The notes below the pieces were generated by a model that was not told where the DNA came from, did not search any database, and saw only the letters and a list, made by a program, of their open reading frames with translations. A stretch of 15,291 nucleotides of DNA from JALORV01 sp044225415 (GTDB taxonomy: Bacteria; Pseudomonadota; Gammaproteobacteria; Burkholderiales; Burkholderiaceae_F). The DNA lies in the NCBI GenBank assembly GCA_044225415.1, contig JBGAIO010000065.1, positions 1-15,291 of the forward strand. Reading direction: 5' to 3'. Within the stretch, counting starts at the first letter, position 1. Every line of letters starts with the position of its first letter. Made by a program: the position numbers and the translations under genes. Below are positions 1 to 7,014 of the stretch, piece after piece.

Positions 1-2623
1 GGTTTCGCGCCGGATACCGGCCACCGGTCAGCAGTGCCGTCAGTTCGGCCTCGCGCAACACGCCGGGCACCTCGACGCCGCGGCCTTCGATCAGCCGGAA
101 GTTGATGAAGCGCACGCCCTCCTCGTCGAGCGACGACGAGAACGGCGGCATCGACCCGGGCGTGATGCCGCCGATGTCCGCATGGTGACCGCGCGAGCCG
201 ACGTAGAACAGGATGGCGCGACCCGCACGGTCGAACACCGGCGTGATCACCGTCACGTCGGGCAGGTGCGTGCCGCCGTGGTACGGATCGTTGATGACGT
301 AGGCGTCGCCCGGCACCATCTTCCCGGCGTTCTCGCGCATCACCGTCTTGATCGACTCGCTCATCGAGCCCAGGTGCACCGGCATGTGGGGCGCGTTCGC
401 GATCAGCTGGCCCTGCGCATCGAAGAGCGCGCACGAAAAGTCGAGCCGCTCCTTGATGTTCACCGAGTACGCGGTGTTCTGCAGCCGCAGGCCCATCTGC
501 TCGGCGATCGACATGAAGAGATTGTTGAAGATCTCCAGCATCACCGGGTCGACGGTCGTGCCGATGGCGCGGCTGGCCTTCCGCGCAGCGATGCGCTTCA
601 GCACCAGGTGATCGAGCGGCGTCACCTCGGCCTGCCAGCCGGGCTCGACCACGGTCGTCGCATTCGCTTCGGCGACGATGGCCGGGCCGTCGATGCGGTC
701 GCCCGGCCGGGTGTCGTCGCGGCGGTAGAGCGGCGTCGCATGCCACGCGCCGTCGAAGTACGCCGGCACCGTCGCCGAGACGGGCAGCGAACCAGCGCGC
801 GGCGGCCGTGGGGCCGCGGTCTGTGCAGCGGCGGCCTCCCCCGCGCCGATGGCCTCCACCGACACGGCTTCCACGATCAGGCGCCGGTCGGGCATCAGGA
901 AAGAGAAGCGCTGCCGGTACGCATTCTCGAACTGCGCGCGCATCGCAGCGACGCTGTCCATGGTCGCCGGCAGCGCGGTATCGGTGCCTTCGTATTTCAG
1001 ATGCACGCGGCGCACCGTCCCGATGCGGCGCTCGTCCACGCCCTGCGAACGCAGCGACTCGACGGCCTGCGCGCCCAGCCGGTCGAGCGCGGCCTGCAGT
1101 TCGGGCAGCGTGTCGGCCGCCAGCGGCTGCTCCACCGTCATCTCGCGCATCGCGGTCTGGTCGGCCAGTCCCATGCCGTAGGCCGACAGCACACCGGCCA
1201 GCGGATGTGCGTACACGGTGGTCATCGCCAGCGCATCGGCCACTGCACACGCGTGCTGGCCGCCCGCACCGCCGAAGACGGTCAGCGTGTAGCGCGTGAC
1301 GTCGTGGCCGCGCTGCACCGAGATGCGCTTGATCGCCTCGGCCATGTTGCCGACGGCGATCTGCACGAAGCCTGCGGCGACCTCTTCCGCGCTCTGCGTG
1401 CGCCCGGTCGCCTCACCGATGCGCCGCGCCAGTTCGGTGAAGCGCTGCACGACCACCGCCTGGTCGAGCGGCTCGTCGCCGTGCGGACCGAACACGCGCG
1501 GGAAGAAGTCCGGCTGCACGCGACCGAGCATGACGTTGGCGTCGGTCACCGCCAGCGGACCGCCACGGCGATAGCACGCCGGCCCGGGATTCGCGCCCGC
1601 CGAGTCCGGGCCGACCCGCAGCCGCGCGCCGTCGAAGTGCAGGATCGATCCACCGCCGGCCGCCACCGTGTGGATGCTCATCATCGGCGCGCGCATGCGC
1701 ACCCCGGCCACCAGCGTCTCGAACTCGCGTTCGTACTCGCCGGCGTAATGCGACACGTCGGTGGATGTGCCGCCCATGTCGAAGCCGATCACGCGGTCGA
1801 AGCCCGCGTGGCGGCTGGCGCGCGCCATGCCGACAATGCCGCCGGCCGGCCCCGACAGGATCGCGTCCTTGCCCTGGAACTTCCAGGCGTCGGTGAGCCC
1901 GCCGTTGCTCTGCATGAAGAGCAGCCGCGTGCCGGGCAGGTCGGAGGCCACCTGCTCCACGTAGCGGCGCAGGATCGGCGACAGGTAGGCGTCGACCACC
2001 GTCGTATCGCCGCGCGCCACGAGCTTCATCAGCGGGCTGACTTCGTGCGACACCGACACCTGCGGGAAACCGACCTCGCGCGCGATCGCCGCAGCCGCCT
2101 GTTCATGCGCATGGAAGCGGTAGCCATGCATGAACACGATCGCACACGCGCGCAGGCCGGCGTCGAAGGCGGCCCGCAGCTGCGCGCGCAGCGCCGCCTC
2201 GTCCAGCGGCCGCAGCATGTCGCCGTGCGCGCAGATGCGCTCGTCGGCCTCGATCACGCGCGCGTACAGCAGTTCGGGCAGCACGATGTGCCGGTCGAAG
2301 AGCCGCGGCCGGTTCTGGTAGGCGATACGCAGTGCGTCGCGGAAGCCGCGCGTCGTCACCAGCAGCGTCGGCTCGCCCTTGCGCTCCAGCAGTGCATTGG
2401 TGGCCACGGTGGTGCCCATCTTCACCGCGGCGATGCGCTCGACCGGGATCGGTGCGGCCGGGCTCACGCCGAGCAGCACGCGGATGCCGGCGATGGCGGC
2501 ATCGCGATACTGCTCGGGATTCTCGGACAGCAGCTTGTGCGTGACCAGCTGGCCGTCGGGCCGGCGCGCGACGATGTCCGTGAACGTTCCGCCACGATCG
2601 ATCCAGAATTCCCAGCCGTCCAC
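1..2623 (-). CDS. oplAH: 5-oxoprolinase, fused HyuA-HyuB type (C-terminus cut off by window edge)
   Basis: Predicted ATP-dependent 5-oxoprolinase, which opens 5-oxo-L-proline (pyroglutamate) to glutamate in the cytoplasm. I translated the minus strand from a GTG at 2623. That start is preceded by a GGGAGGAG Shine-Dalgarno-like stretch, and the frame stays open to base 1 (874 codons). The family is about 1200 residues, so roughly the last quarter is missing. The HyuA half shows the N-terminal phosphate-binding motif IDRGGTFTD (residues 8-16), SGPAGG near 257-262, FDMGGTSTDV (281-290) and FGGAGGQHA near 450. The HyuB half begins near 685 (DPVMLEIFNNLFMSIAEQMG) and carries NIKERLDFSCALFD, NAPHMPVHLGSM, NDPYHGGTHLPDV and GHHADIGGITPGSMPP. 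NIKERLDFSCALFD and the fused layout resemble eukaryotic OPLAH and favour 5-oxoprolinase over N-methylhydantoinase or acetone carboxylase, but substrate is inferred from family. It is divergent from a TRAP transporter, which suggests a joint uptake-and-use role. Confidence 0.9.
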   Translation of the reverse strand, partial: MDGWEFWIDRGGTFTDIVARRPDGQLVTHKLLSENPEQYRDAAIAGIRVLLGVSPAAPIPVERIAAVKMGTTVATNALLERKGEPTLLVTTRGFRDALRIAYQNRPRLFDRHIVLPELLYARVIEADERICAHGDMLRPLDEAALRAQLRAAFDAGLRACAIVFMHGYRFHAHEQAAAAIAREVGFPQVSVSHEVSPLMKLVARGDTTVVDAYLSPILRRYVEQVASDLPGTRLLFMQSNGGLTDAWKFQGKDAILSGPAGGIVGMARASRHAGFDRVIGFDMGGTSTDVSHYAGEYEREFETLVAGVRMRAPMMSIHTVAAGGGSILHFDGARLRVGPDSAGANPGPACYRRGGPLAVTDANVMLGRVQPDFFPRVFGPHGDEPLDQAVVVQRFTELARRIGEATGRTQSAEEVAAGFVQIAVGNMAEAIKRISVQRGHDVTRYTLTVFGGAGGQHACAVADALAMTTVYAHPLAGVLSAYGMGLADQTAMREMTVEQPLAADTLPELQAALDRLGAQAVESLRSQGVDERRIGTVRRVHLKYEGTDTALPATMDSVAAMRAQFENAYRQRFSFLMPDRRLIVEAVSVEAIGAGEAAAAQTAAPRPPRAGSLPVSATVPAYFDGAWHATPLYRRDDTRPGDRIDGPAIVAEANATTVVEPGWQAEVTPLDHLVLKRIAARKASRAIGTTVDPVMLEIFNNLFMSIAEQMGLRLQNTAYSVNIKERLDFSCALFDAQGQLIANAPHMPVHLGSMSESIKTVMRENAGKMVPGDAYVINDPYHGGTHLPDVTVITPVFDRAGRAILFYVGSRGHHADIGGITPGSMPPFSSSLDEEGVRFINFRLIEGRGVEVPGVLREAELTALLTGGRYPARN

Positions 2624-2715
2624 GCCCTCGCTCCTCCCGGATTGGTCCTTCGATGGCGCGGAAATTGTATGCTGGCGCTGCGCCGCAAACGTCTGCGCAC
2701 ACGATGAGGACTTCG
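2624..2715. promoter_or_regulatory. Divergent promoter region between 5-oxoprolinase and TRAP genes
   Basis: This short region must drive both the leftward 5-oxoprolinase gene and the rightward TRAP operon. On the minus strand TACAAT (complement of 2664-2669) is a five-of-six match to a sigma70 -10 box, about 40 bases from the GTG start. On the plus strand TATGCT (2668-2673, four of six) overlaps it. Neither has a good -35 at standard spacing; TTGGTC at 2642-2647 is 20 bases from TATGCT. A perfect palindrome, GGCGC-T-GCGCC (2674-2684), sits beside the -10 elements and could be an operator. No regulator gene is visible in the window. The promoter calls are inference from short motifs. Confidence 0.4.
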
Positions 2716-3717
2716 ATGAACCGCCGTTCAGTGCTGCTTTCCGCCGCCCTTCTGGCTGCCGCCATGGCCGCGCCCGCCTCCGCCCAGGTCAAATGGGACC
2801 TGCCGTCCGGCTACCCGCTGGCCAATCCGCACACGGTCACGCTGATGCAGTTCGCCAAGGACGTCGACATCGAGACCAAGGGCAAGCTCAAGATCACCGT
2901 GCACCCCAACGGCGCTCTGTTCAAGGCGCCGGAGATCATGCGCGCCGTGGAGAGCGGGCAGGCGCAGGCGGGCGAGATCCTGATGAGTCTGCTGGTCAAC
3001 CAGAACCCGATCTACGGACTCGACTCGCTGCCCTTCCTGGCGACCAGCTTCGACGACTCGTACCGGCTGTACCAGGCACAGAAGCCCGTGCTCGAGCAGA
3101 TGCTCGACAAGCGCGGAGTGAAGCTGCTGTACGCCGTGGCGTGGCCGCCGCAGGGCATCTACGCGAAGAAGGAGATCCGGTCGGCCGCCGACATGAAGGG
3201 CCTGAAGTGGCGCGCCTACAACCCGGCCACGGCGAAGATCGCGCAGGTCGTGGGCGCGACGCCGCTGACCATCCAGGCCGCCGAACTGTCTCAGGCGCTG
3301 GCCACGGGCGTGGTCGATTCGATGATGACCTCGGGGGCCACCGGCGTCGACTCCAAGGTCTGGGAGAGCCTCACTCACTTCCATACGGTGAACGCGTGGC
3401 TGCCGAAGAACATGGTCGTGGTCAATGTCAAGGAGTTCGCGAAGCTCGACAAGCCGACCCAGGAAGCGGTGCTGAAGCTGGCCGCCGACGCCGAGCGCAA
3501 GGGCTGGGAACGGATGCGCGGATTCACGGACGAGTCGCTGGCCATCCTGCGCAAGAACCGAATGACCGTCGTCACGCCGACGCCCCAGCTGACGGGTGAC
3601 ATGAAGAAGATCGGCGACGAGATGGTCGCCGACTGGCTGAAGCAGGCCGGCCCGGACGGCAAGGCGATCCTCGACGCCTACGAGAAGTCCGCGAAGGCGG
3701 CGCCGGCGAAGAAGTAG
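2716..3717 (+). CDS. dctP: TRAP transporter periplasmic solute-binding protein, DctP family
   Basis: Periplasmic receptor that captures a small carboxylate and delivers it to the DctQM membrane complex. I chose the ATG at 2716 because GAGGA (2706-2710) lies 5 bases upstream and the product then starts directly with a signal peptide; an in-frame ATG at 2704 lacks a ribosome site. The protein is 333 residues, normal for DctP. A Sec signal peptide is clear (MNRRS, a hydrophobic core, then ASA|Q with cleavage after about residue 23). The family core is visible at KGLKWRAYNPAT (161-172), where Arg166 is in the position of the arginine that salt-bridges the ligand carboxylate, and at NAWLPKNMVVVN (226-237). 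There is no lipobox. The ligand cannot be read from sequence; the neighbouring 5-oxoprolinase suggests pyroglutamate. A DctP subfamily binding pyroglutamate is known from Bordetella pertussis (DctP6/DctP7, from memory). Confidence 0.93.
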   Translation: MNRRSVLLSAALLAAAMAAPASAQVKWDLPSGYPLANPHTVTLMQFAKDVDIETKGKLKITVHPNGALFKAPEIMRAVESGQAQAGEILMSLLVNQNPIYGLDSLPFLATSFDDSYRLYQAQKPVLEQMLDKRGVKLLYAVAWPPQGIYAKKEIRSAADMKGLKWRAYNPATAKIAQVVGATPLTIQAAELSQALATGVVDSMMTSGATGVDSKVWESLTHFHTVNAWLPKNMVVVNVKEFAKLDKPTQEAVLKLAADAERKGWERMRGFTDESLAILRKNRMTVVTPTPQLTGDMKKIGDEMVADWLKQAGPDGKAILDAYEKSAKAAPAKK

Positions 3718-3733
3718 CGCCGGTCGACGCTGC

Positions 3734-3760
3734 GCGACGCCCGGTCGGATCCGGCGTCGC
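3734..3760 (+). promoter_or_regulatory. Stem-loop in the dctP-dctQ spacer
   Basis: The 88-base gap between dctP and dctQ contains an inverted repeat with arms GCGACGCC (3734-3741) and GGCGTCGC (3753-3760), a perfect 8-bp stem around an 11-base loop. No T-run follows, so it is not a standard terminator. In binding-protein transporters a hairpin after the receptor gene often stabilises or partly terminates the message so that receptor is made in excess over the membrane subunits. That role is inferred here from position only. Confidence 0.45.
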
Positions 3761-3805
3761 GTTCCGGGTCGCATCCAGGCGCCGCATTCGGACGAATTGC
3801 CGGCC

Positions 3806-4339
3806 ATGCGCAAGCTGCTGAACCTGCTCTACGACGCCGCTGCGTGGCTGGCCGCGCTGTGCGTCGCCCTGATCTTCGTCGCGATGATCGCCTCGTCGCT
3901 CGCACGCCTGCTGGGCATCGCGGTCGCCGGCGTCGACGACATCGTGTCGTGGCTGACGGCCGCGTCGGCCTTCCTGGCGATGGCCCACGCGTTCCGCCGC
4001 GGCGACTTCGTGCGGATGACGCTGGTGCTGGAGGCCGTCACGCCGCGCGCGCGCCGCGTGATGGAACCGGTCGCGATCATCGCCGGCGTCATCGGCACCG
4101 GCTACGCGGCCTGGTGGATCGTGCAGTCCGTCATCGACAGCTGGCGCTACCAGGAGATGACCTCCGGCCTGCTGGTGGTGCCGCTGTGGATTCCGCAGAT
4201 CGCGTTCGCCGTCGGCGCGGTACTGCTGTTCATCGCCCTGGTCGACGAGATCGTCAGCGTGCTGCGCGGTGCGAAACCCAGCTACGTCGCGGCGGTCGAG
4301 GAACGCCACGCGCGTGGCGATTTCAGCGAGGAGCTGTAG
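3806..4339 (+). CDS. dctQ: TRAP transporter small membrane subunit, DctQ family
   Basis: Small integral membrane subunit of the tripartite transporter; it partners with DctM in the inner membrane. The ATG at 3806 gives 177 residues, typical for DctQ. A TTG at 3797 would add only three residues, and neither has a strong Shine-Dalgarno sequence. Four hydrophobic segments are visible, near residues 12-33, 44-63, 88-110 and 121-149, with the short charged stretch AFRRGDFVRM (62-71) after the second segment, as in the family. The C-terminus is hydrophilic and acidic, ending GDFSEEL. The gene ends in TAG at 4337-4339 and the next codon begins dctM in the same reading frame, so the two are translationally adjacent. 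Confidence 0.9.
   Translation: MRKLLNLLYDAAAWLAALCVALIFVAMIASSLARLLGIAVAGVDDIVSWLTAASAFLAMAHAFRRGDFVRMTLVLEAVTPRARRVMEPVAIIAGVIGTGYAAWWIVQSVIDSWRYQEMTSGLLVVPLWIPQIAFAVGAVLLFIALVDEIVSVLRGAKPSYVAAVEERHARGDFSEEL
4328..4333 (+). promoter_or_regulatory. Shine-Dalgarno sequence for dctM inside the end of dctQ
   Basis: GAGGAG lies inside the last codons of dctQ, 6 bases before the CTG at 4340. That is ideal spacing for a ribosome-binding site and supports CTG as the dctM start. Confidence 0.6.
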
Positions 4340-5656
4340 CTGGAAGGCATCGTCATCACCGGACTGGTACTGCTGGCGCTGCTGGCGATCCTGCTCGTCG
4401 GCGGCGTGTGGATCGCCTTTGCGCTGGCGGCCGTCGGGTATGCGGGCCTGGCGTGGTTCACCACGCGTGACCCCGGCCCCAACCTGTTCACCGCGATGTG
4501 GGGTTCGGCCGCCTCCTGGGAACTGGCCGCGCTGCCGCTGTTCATCTGGATGGGAGAAATCCTGTTCCGCACGAAGCTGTCGGAGCAGATGTTCGAAGGC
4601 CTGGCGCCGTGGCTCAACCGCATTCCCGGCCGACTGATGCACGTGAACATCCTCGGCTGCGGGGTCTTCGGGTCGGTGTCGGGCTCGTCGGCGGCCACCT
4701 GCGCGACCATCGCGAAAGTGGCACTGCCCGAGCTGACGCGCCGGGGCTACGACCAGAACCTCGCGATCGGCTCGCTCGCCACCGCGGGGACGCTGGGCAT
4801 CCTGATTCCGCCGTCGATCATCATGGTGGTCTACGCCGTCGCGGCCGACGTTTCGATCATCCGCGTGTTCCTCGCGGGCTTCATTCCGTCCGCGATCCTG
4901 ATGGCGCTGTTCTCGGGCTACATCATTGCGTGGTCGCTGCTGCACAAGGACCGCATGCCGCCCGCCGAACCGACCGTCCCATTCCGCGAGAAGCTGCGGC
5001 GTTCGCGCAACCTCATCCCCGTCACGCTGCTGATCGTGGGCATCGTGTGGGTGCTGCTGGCCGGCGTGGCCACCGCCACCGAGTGCGCGGCCTACGGCGT
5101 GCTCGGTTCGCTCGCCATCGCCGCCAGCAGCCGCATGCTGACGTGGCAGACCTTCTGGCAGGGCCTGATGGGCGCGACGCGGCTGTCGTGCATGATCATG
5201 CTGATCCTCGCCGGCGCGTCGTTCCTGAAGATGGCGATGGCTTTCACCGGCGTGCCGCGCGAGCTCGCCGAGTGGGTCGAGGCGATGCAGCTGACGCCGA
5301 TGCAGCTCATCTTCGCGCTGACGGTGTTCTACATCATCCTCGGCACCGCGCTCGACGGCATCTCGATGATCGTGCTGACCTCCGCCGTCGTCCTGCCGAT
5401 GGTGCAGCAGGCGGGCATCGACCTGGTGTGGTTCGGCATCTTCGTCATCCTGCTCGTGGAGATCGCCGAGGTCACGCCGCCGGTGGGTTTCAACCTGTTC
5501 GTGCTGCAGGGCATGACCGGGCGCGACAGCAACCTCATCGCCCGCGCGGCGCTGCCCTTCTTCTTCATGCTGGTGCTCTGCATCGTGGTGATCGCGGTCT
5601 GGCCGGTCCTGGTCACGTGGCTGCCCGACGTGGTCATGGGGCGGGCGCTGTCCTGA
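4340..5656 (+). CDS. dctM: TRAP transporter large permease subunit, DctM family (probable CTG start)
   Basis: Large permease subunit that moves the substrate across the inner membrane, driven by an ion gradient (usually sodium in this family). From the CTG at 4340 the product is 438 residues with MEGIVITG at its N-terminus, matching the usual DctM length and first membrane helix. The only other early in-frame start is GTG 4406, which would remove 22 residues of that helix. The family signature region GSVSGSSAATCATIAKVALP (111-130) and TAGTLGILIPPS (148-159) are intact, as is GTALDGISMIVLTS in the C-terminal half. About a dozen hydrophobic segments run through the protein. The gene follows dctQ with no gap and in the same frame. 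The start codon is the one oddity: CTG starts are rare, but GAGGAG lies at ideal distance and the reading frame is blocked directly upstream by the dctQ stop. Confidence 0.93.
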   Translation: MEGIVITGLVLLALLAILLVGGVWIAFALAAVGYAGLAWFTTRDPGPNLFTAMWGSAASWELAALPLFIWMGEILFRTKLSEQMFEGLAPWLNRIPGRLMHVNILGCGVFGSVSGSSAATCATIAKVALPELTRRGYDQNLAIGSLATAGTLGILIPPSIIMVVYAVAADVSIIRVFLAGFIPSAILMALFSGYIIAWSLLHKDRMPPAEPTVPFREKLRRSRNLIPVTLLIVGIVWVLLAGVATATECAAYGVLGSLAIAASSRMLTWQTFWQGLMGATRLSCMIMLILAGASFLKMAMAFTGVPRELAEWVEAMQLTPMQLIFALTVFYIILGTALDGISMIVLTSAVVLPMVQQAGIDLVWFGIFVILLVEIAEVTPPVGFNLFVLQGMTGRDSNLIARAALPFFFMLVLCIVVIAVWPVLVTWLPDVVMGRALS

Positions 5657-5672
5657 ACGGTCAGCGTCCGCC

Positions 5673-5691
5673 GCGGCGGAGACTCCGCCGC
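5673..5691 (+). terminator. GC-rich hairpin after the TRAP operon
   Basis: Arms GCGGCGGA (5673-5680) and TCCGCCGC (5684-5691) form a perfect 8-bp stem with a GAC loop, 17 bases after the dctM stop. No T-run follows, so it may be a weak or Rho-assisted end, or an mRNA stabiliser. Just downstream TAGAAT (5698-5703) resembles a -10 box for dadA, although no -35 is visible 17 bases above it. Confidence 0.4.
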
Positions 5692-5742
5692 AGCGGCTAG
5701 AATCCGCGCCGCGCCACGTGGCGTCCTGCCTTTCCACTTCCC

Positions 5743-7005
5743 ATGCACGTGATCGTCATCGGTGCCGGCATCGTCGGTGTCTGCGCTGCGCACGCGTTGC
5801 GCCACGCCGGCTGCGACGTCACCGTGCTCGAGCGCCGCTCGGGCGTGGCACAGGAGGCGAGCTTCGCCAATGCGGGCGTGATGGCGCCGGGCTACGTCGG
5901 CCCGTGGGCCGCGCCCGGCATGCCGGGCCGGATCCTGTCGCACCTGTTCAGCGCCGAGTCACCGGTCGTGTTCCGGCCGTCGTTCAGTCCAGCGCTGTGG
6001 CGCTGGCTGCGGCGCTGGCTCCGGGAATGCAAGGTCGACCGCTATCGCGTGAACCGCGAGCGCATGCAGCGGCTGGCGTTCTACAGCCAGGCCGAACTGC
6101 GGGTGCTGCGCACGCAGTACGCGCTGGACTACGAGCAGGCGAGCGGCTATCTGCAGCTCTTCCGCACGCAGCGCGAGTTCGACGCGTCGGCGCCGGTGCG
6201 GGCGCTGCTGACCGAGCTCGGCGTGCGGCACGCACTGGCCGATGCGGTCCAGTGCCGCACGCTGGAGCCGGCACTGCATGAGCCGACGGAACTGGCCGGC
6301 GCGCTGCACCTGCCCGACGACGAGACCGGCAACTGCGCGTTCTTCACGCACCAGTTGAAGGACATCGCGCTGCGCGAAGGGGTGGCGTTCCGCTTCGGCG
6401 TCGACGTGCAGCGCATCGACACCGCGGCGGGTCGTGTCGAGGCGCTGCAGACCAGCGCCGGTCCGCTGCAGGCCGACGCCTACGTCGTCGCCGGCGGCGT
6501 TGACAGTGCGGCACTGCTGGCGGCCACGGGACTGCGCCTGCCGCTGGCCGCGGTGAAGGGTTACTCGGTGACGGCGCCGATTACCGCCTTCGATCACGCG
6601 CCCTTCGTCAGCGTGATGGACGAGACCTACAAGGTGGCGATCACGCGCATGGGCAATCGCATGCGCGTGGCCGGCACGGCCGAACTCGGCACGCGCGGCA
6701 TGGCGCTGCGCGACGGCGCGCTGCGCACGCTGCTGAAGGTCGCGCAGGACTGGTTTCCGTATGCGGCGAGCTACCGCCAGGGCAAGTTCTGGATCGGCGC
6801 GCGGCCGATGCTGCCCGACGGGCCGCCGCTGCTGGGGCGCACGCCGCTGGCGAACCTGTACCTCGACGTCGGACACGGTTCGAGCGGCTGGGTGATGGCG
6901 GTCGGCTCCGGCCGCATCGTGGCCGACGTCATCGCCGGGCGCGCACCGGCGATCGACACCGACGGTTTGACTTTGGGCCGCTACGGCATCGAAGTCGCGA
7001 GATAG
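5743..7005 (+). CDS. dadA: FAD-dependent D-amino acid dehydrogenase, DadA-like
   Basis: Predicted flavoprotein that oxidatively deaminates D-amino acids to 2-oxo acids and ammonia, passing electrons to the respiratory chain at the inner membrane. The 420 residues compare with 432 in E. coli DadA. The N-terminal Rossmann motif IGAGIVG (6-12) is followed by VLERR, then ANAGVMAPGYVGPWAAPG, which matches the DadA region closely. Further along are LPDDETGNC, AVKGYSVT, DETYKVAITR and, at the C-terminus, GARPMLPDG and VGHGSSGW, all DadA-like. I use ATG 5743 because the Rossmann strand starts immediately after it; no clear Shine-Dalgarno is present. The usual partner gene, an alanine racemase (dadX), is not adjacent. 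It lies downstream of the TRAP genes in the same direction, so a link to that uptake system is possible but unproven. Other members of this oxidase fold (for example for other D-amino or imino acids) cannot be excluded. Confidence 0.85.
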   Translation: MHVIVIGAGIVGVCAAHALRHAGCDVTVLERRSGVAQEASFANAGVMAPGYVGPWAAPGMPGRILSHLFSAESPVVFRPSFSPALWRWLRRWLRECKVDRYRVNRERMQRLAFYSQAELRVLRTQYALDYEQASGYLQLFRTQREFDASAPVRALLTELGVRHALADAVQCRTLEPALHEPTELAGALHLPDDETGNCAFFTHQLKDIALREGVAFRFGVDVQRIDTAAGRVEALQTSAGPLQADAYVVAGGVDSAALLAATGLRLPLAAVKGYSVTAPITAFDHAPFVSVMDETYKVAITRMGNRMRVAGTAELGTRGMALRDGALRTLLKVAQDWFPYAASYRQGKFWIGARPMLPDGPPLLGRTPLANLYLDVGHGSSGWVMAVGSGRIVADVIAGRAPAIDTDGLTLGRYGIEVAR

Positions 7006-7014
7006 ACTGCCCGC

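Noticed and set aside
182..2707. An 841-codon open frame on the plus strand opposite the 5-oxoprolinase gene
   Set aside because: Its translation is Arg/His/Asp-rich with no recognisable domain, and the opposite strand encodes clear 5-oxoprolinase motifs throughout. High GC content makes long stop-free antisense frames common.
4406..5656. GTG 4406 as the dctM start
   Set aside because: It would remove most of the first membrane helix and make the protein shorter than its family, and no ribosome site lies at the right distance; CTG 4340 fits better.
3572..5737. A 721-codon minus-strand frame across dctQ and dctM
   Set aside because: Very rich in Arg, His, Asp and Gln with no motifs; it is the antisense shadow of the hydrophobic TRAP subunits.
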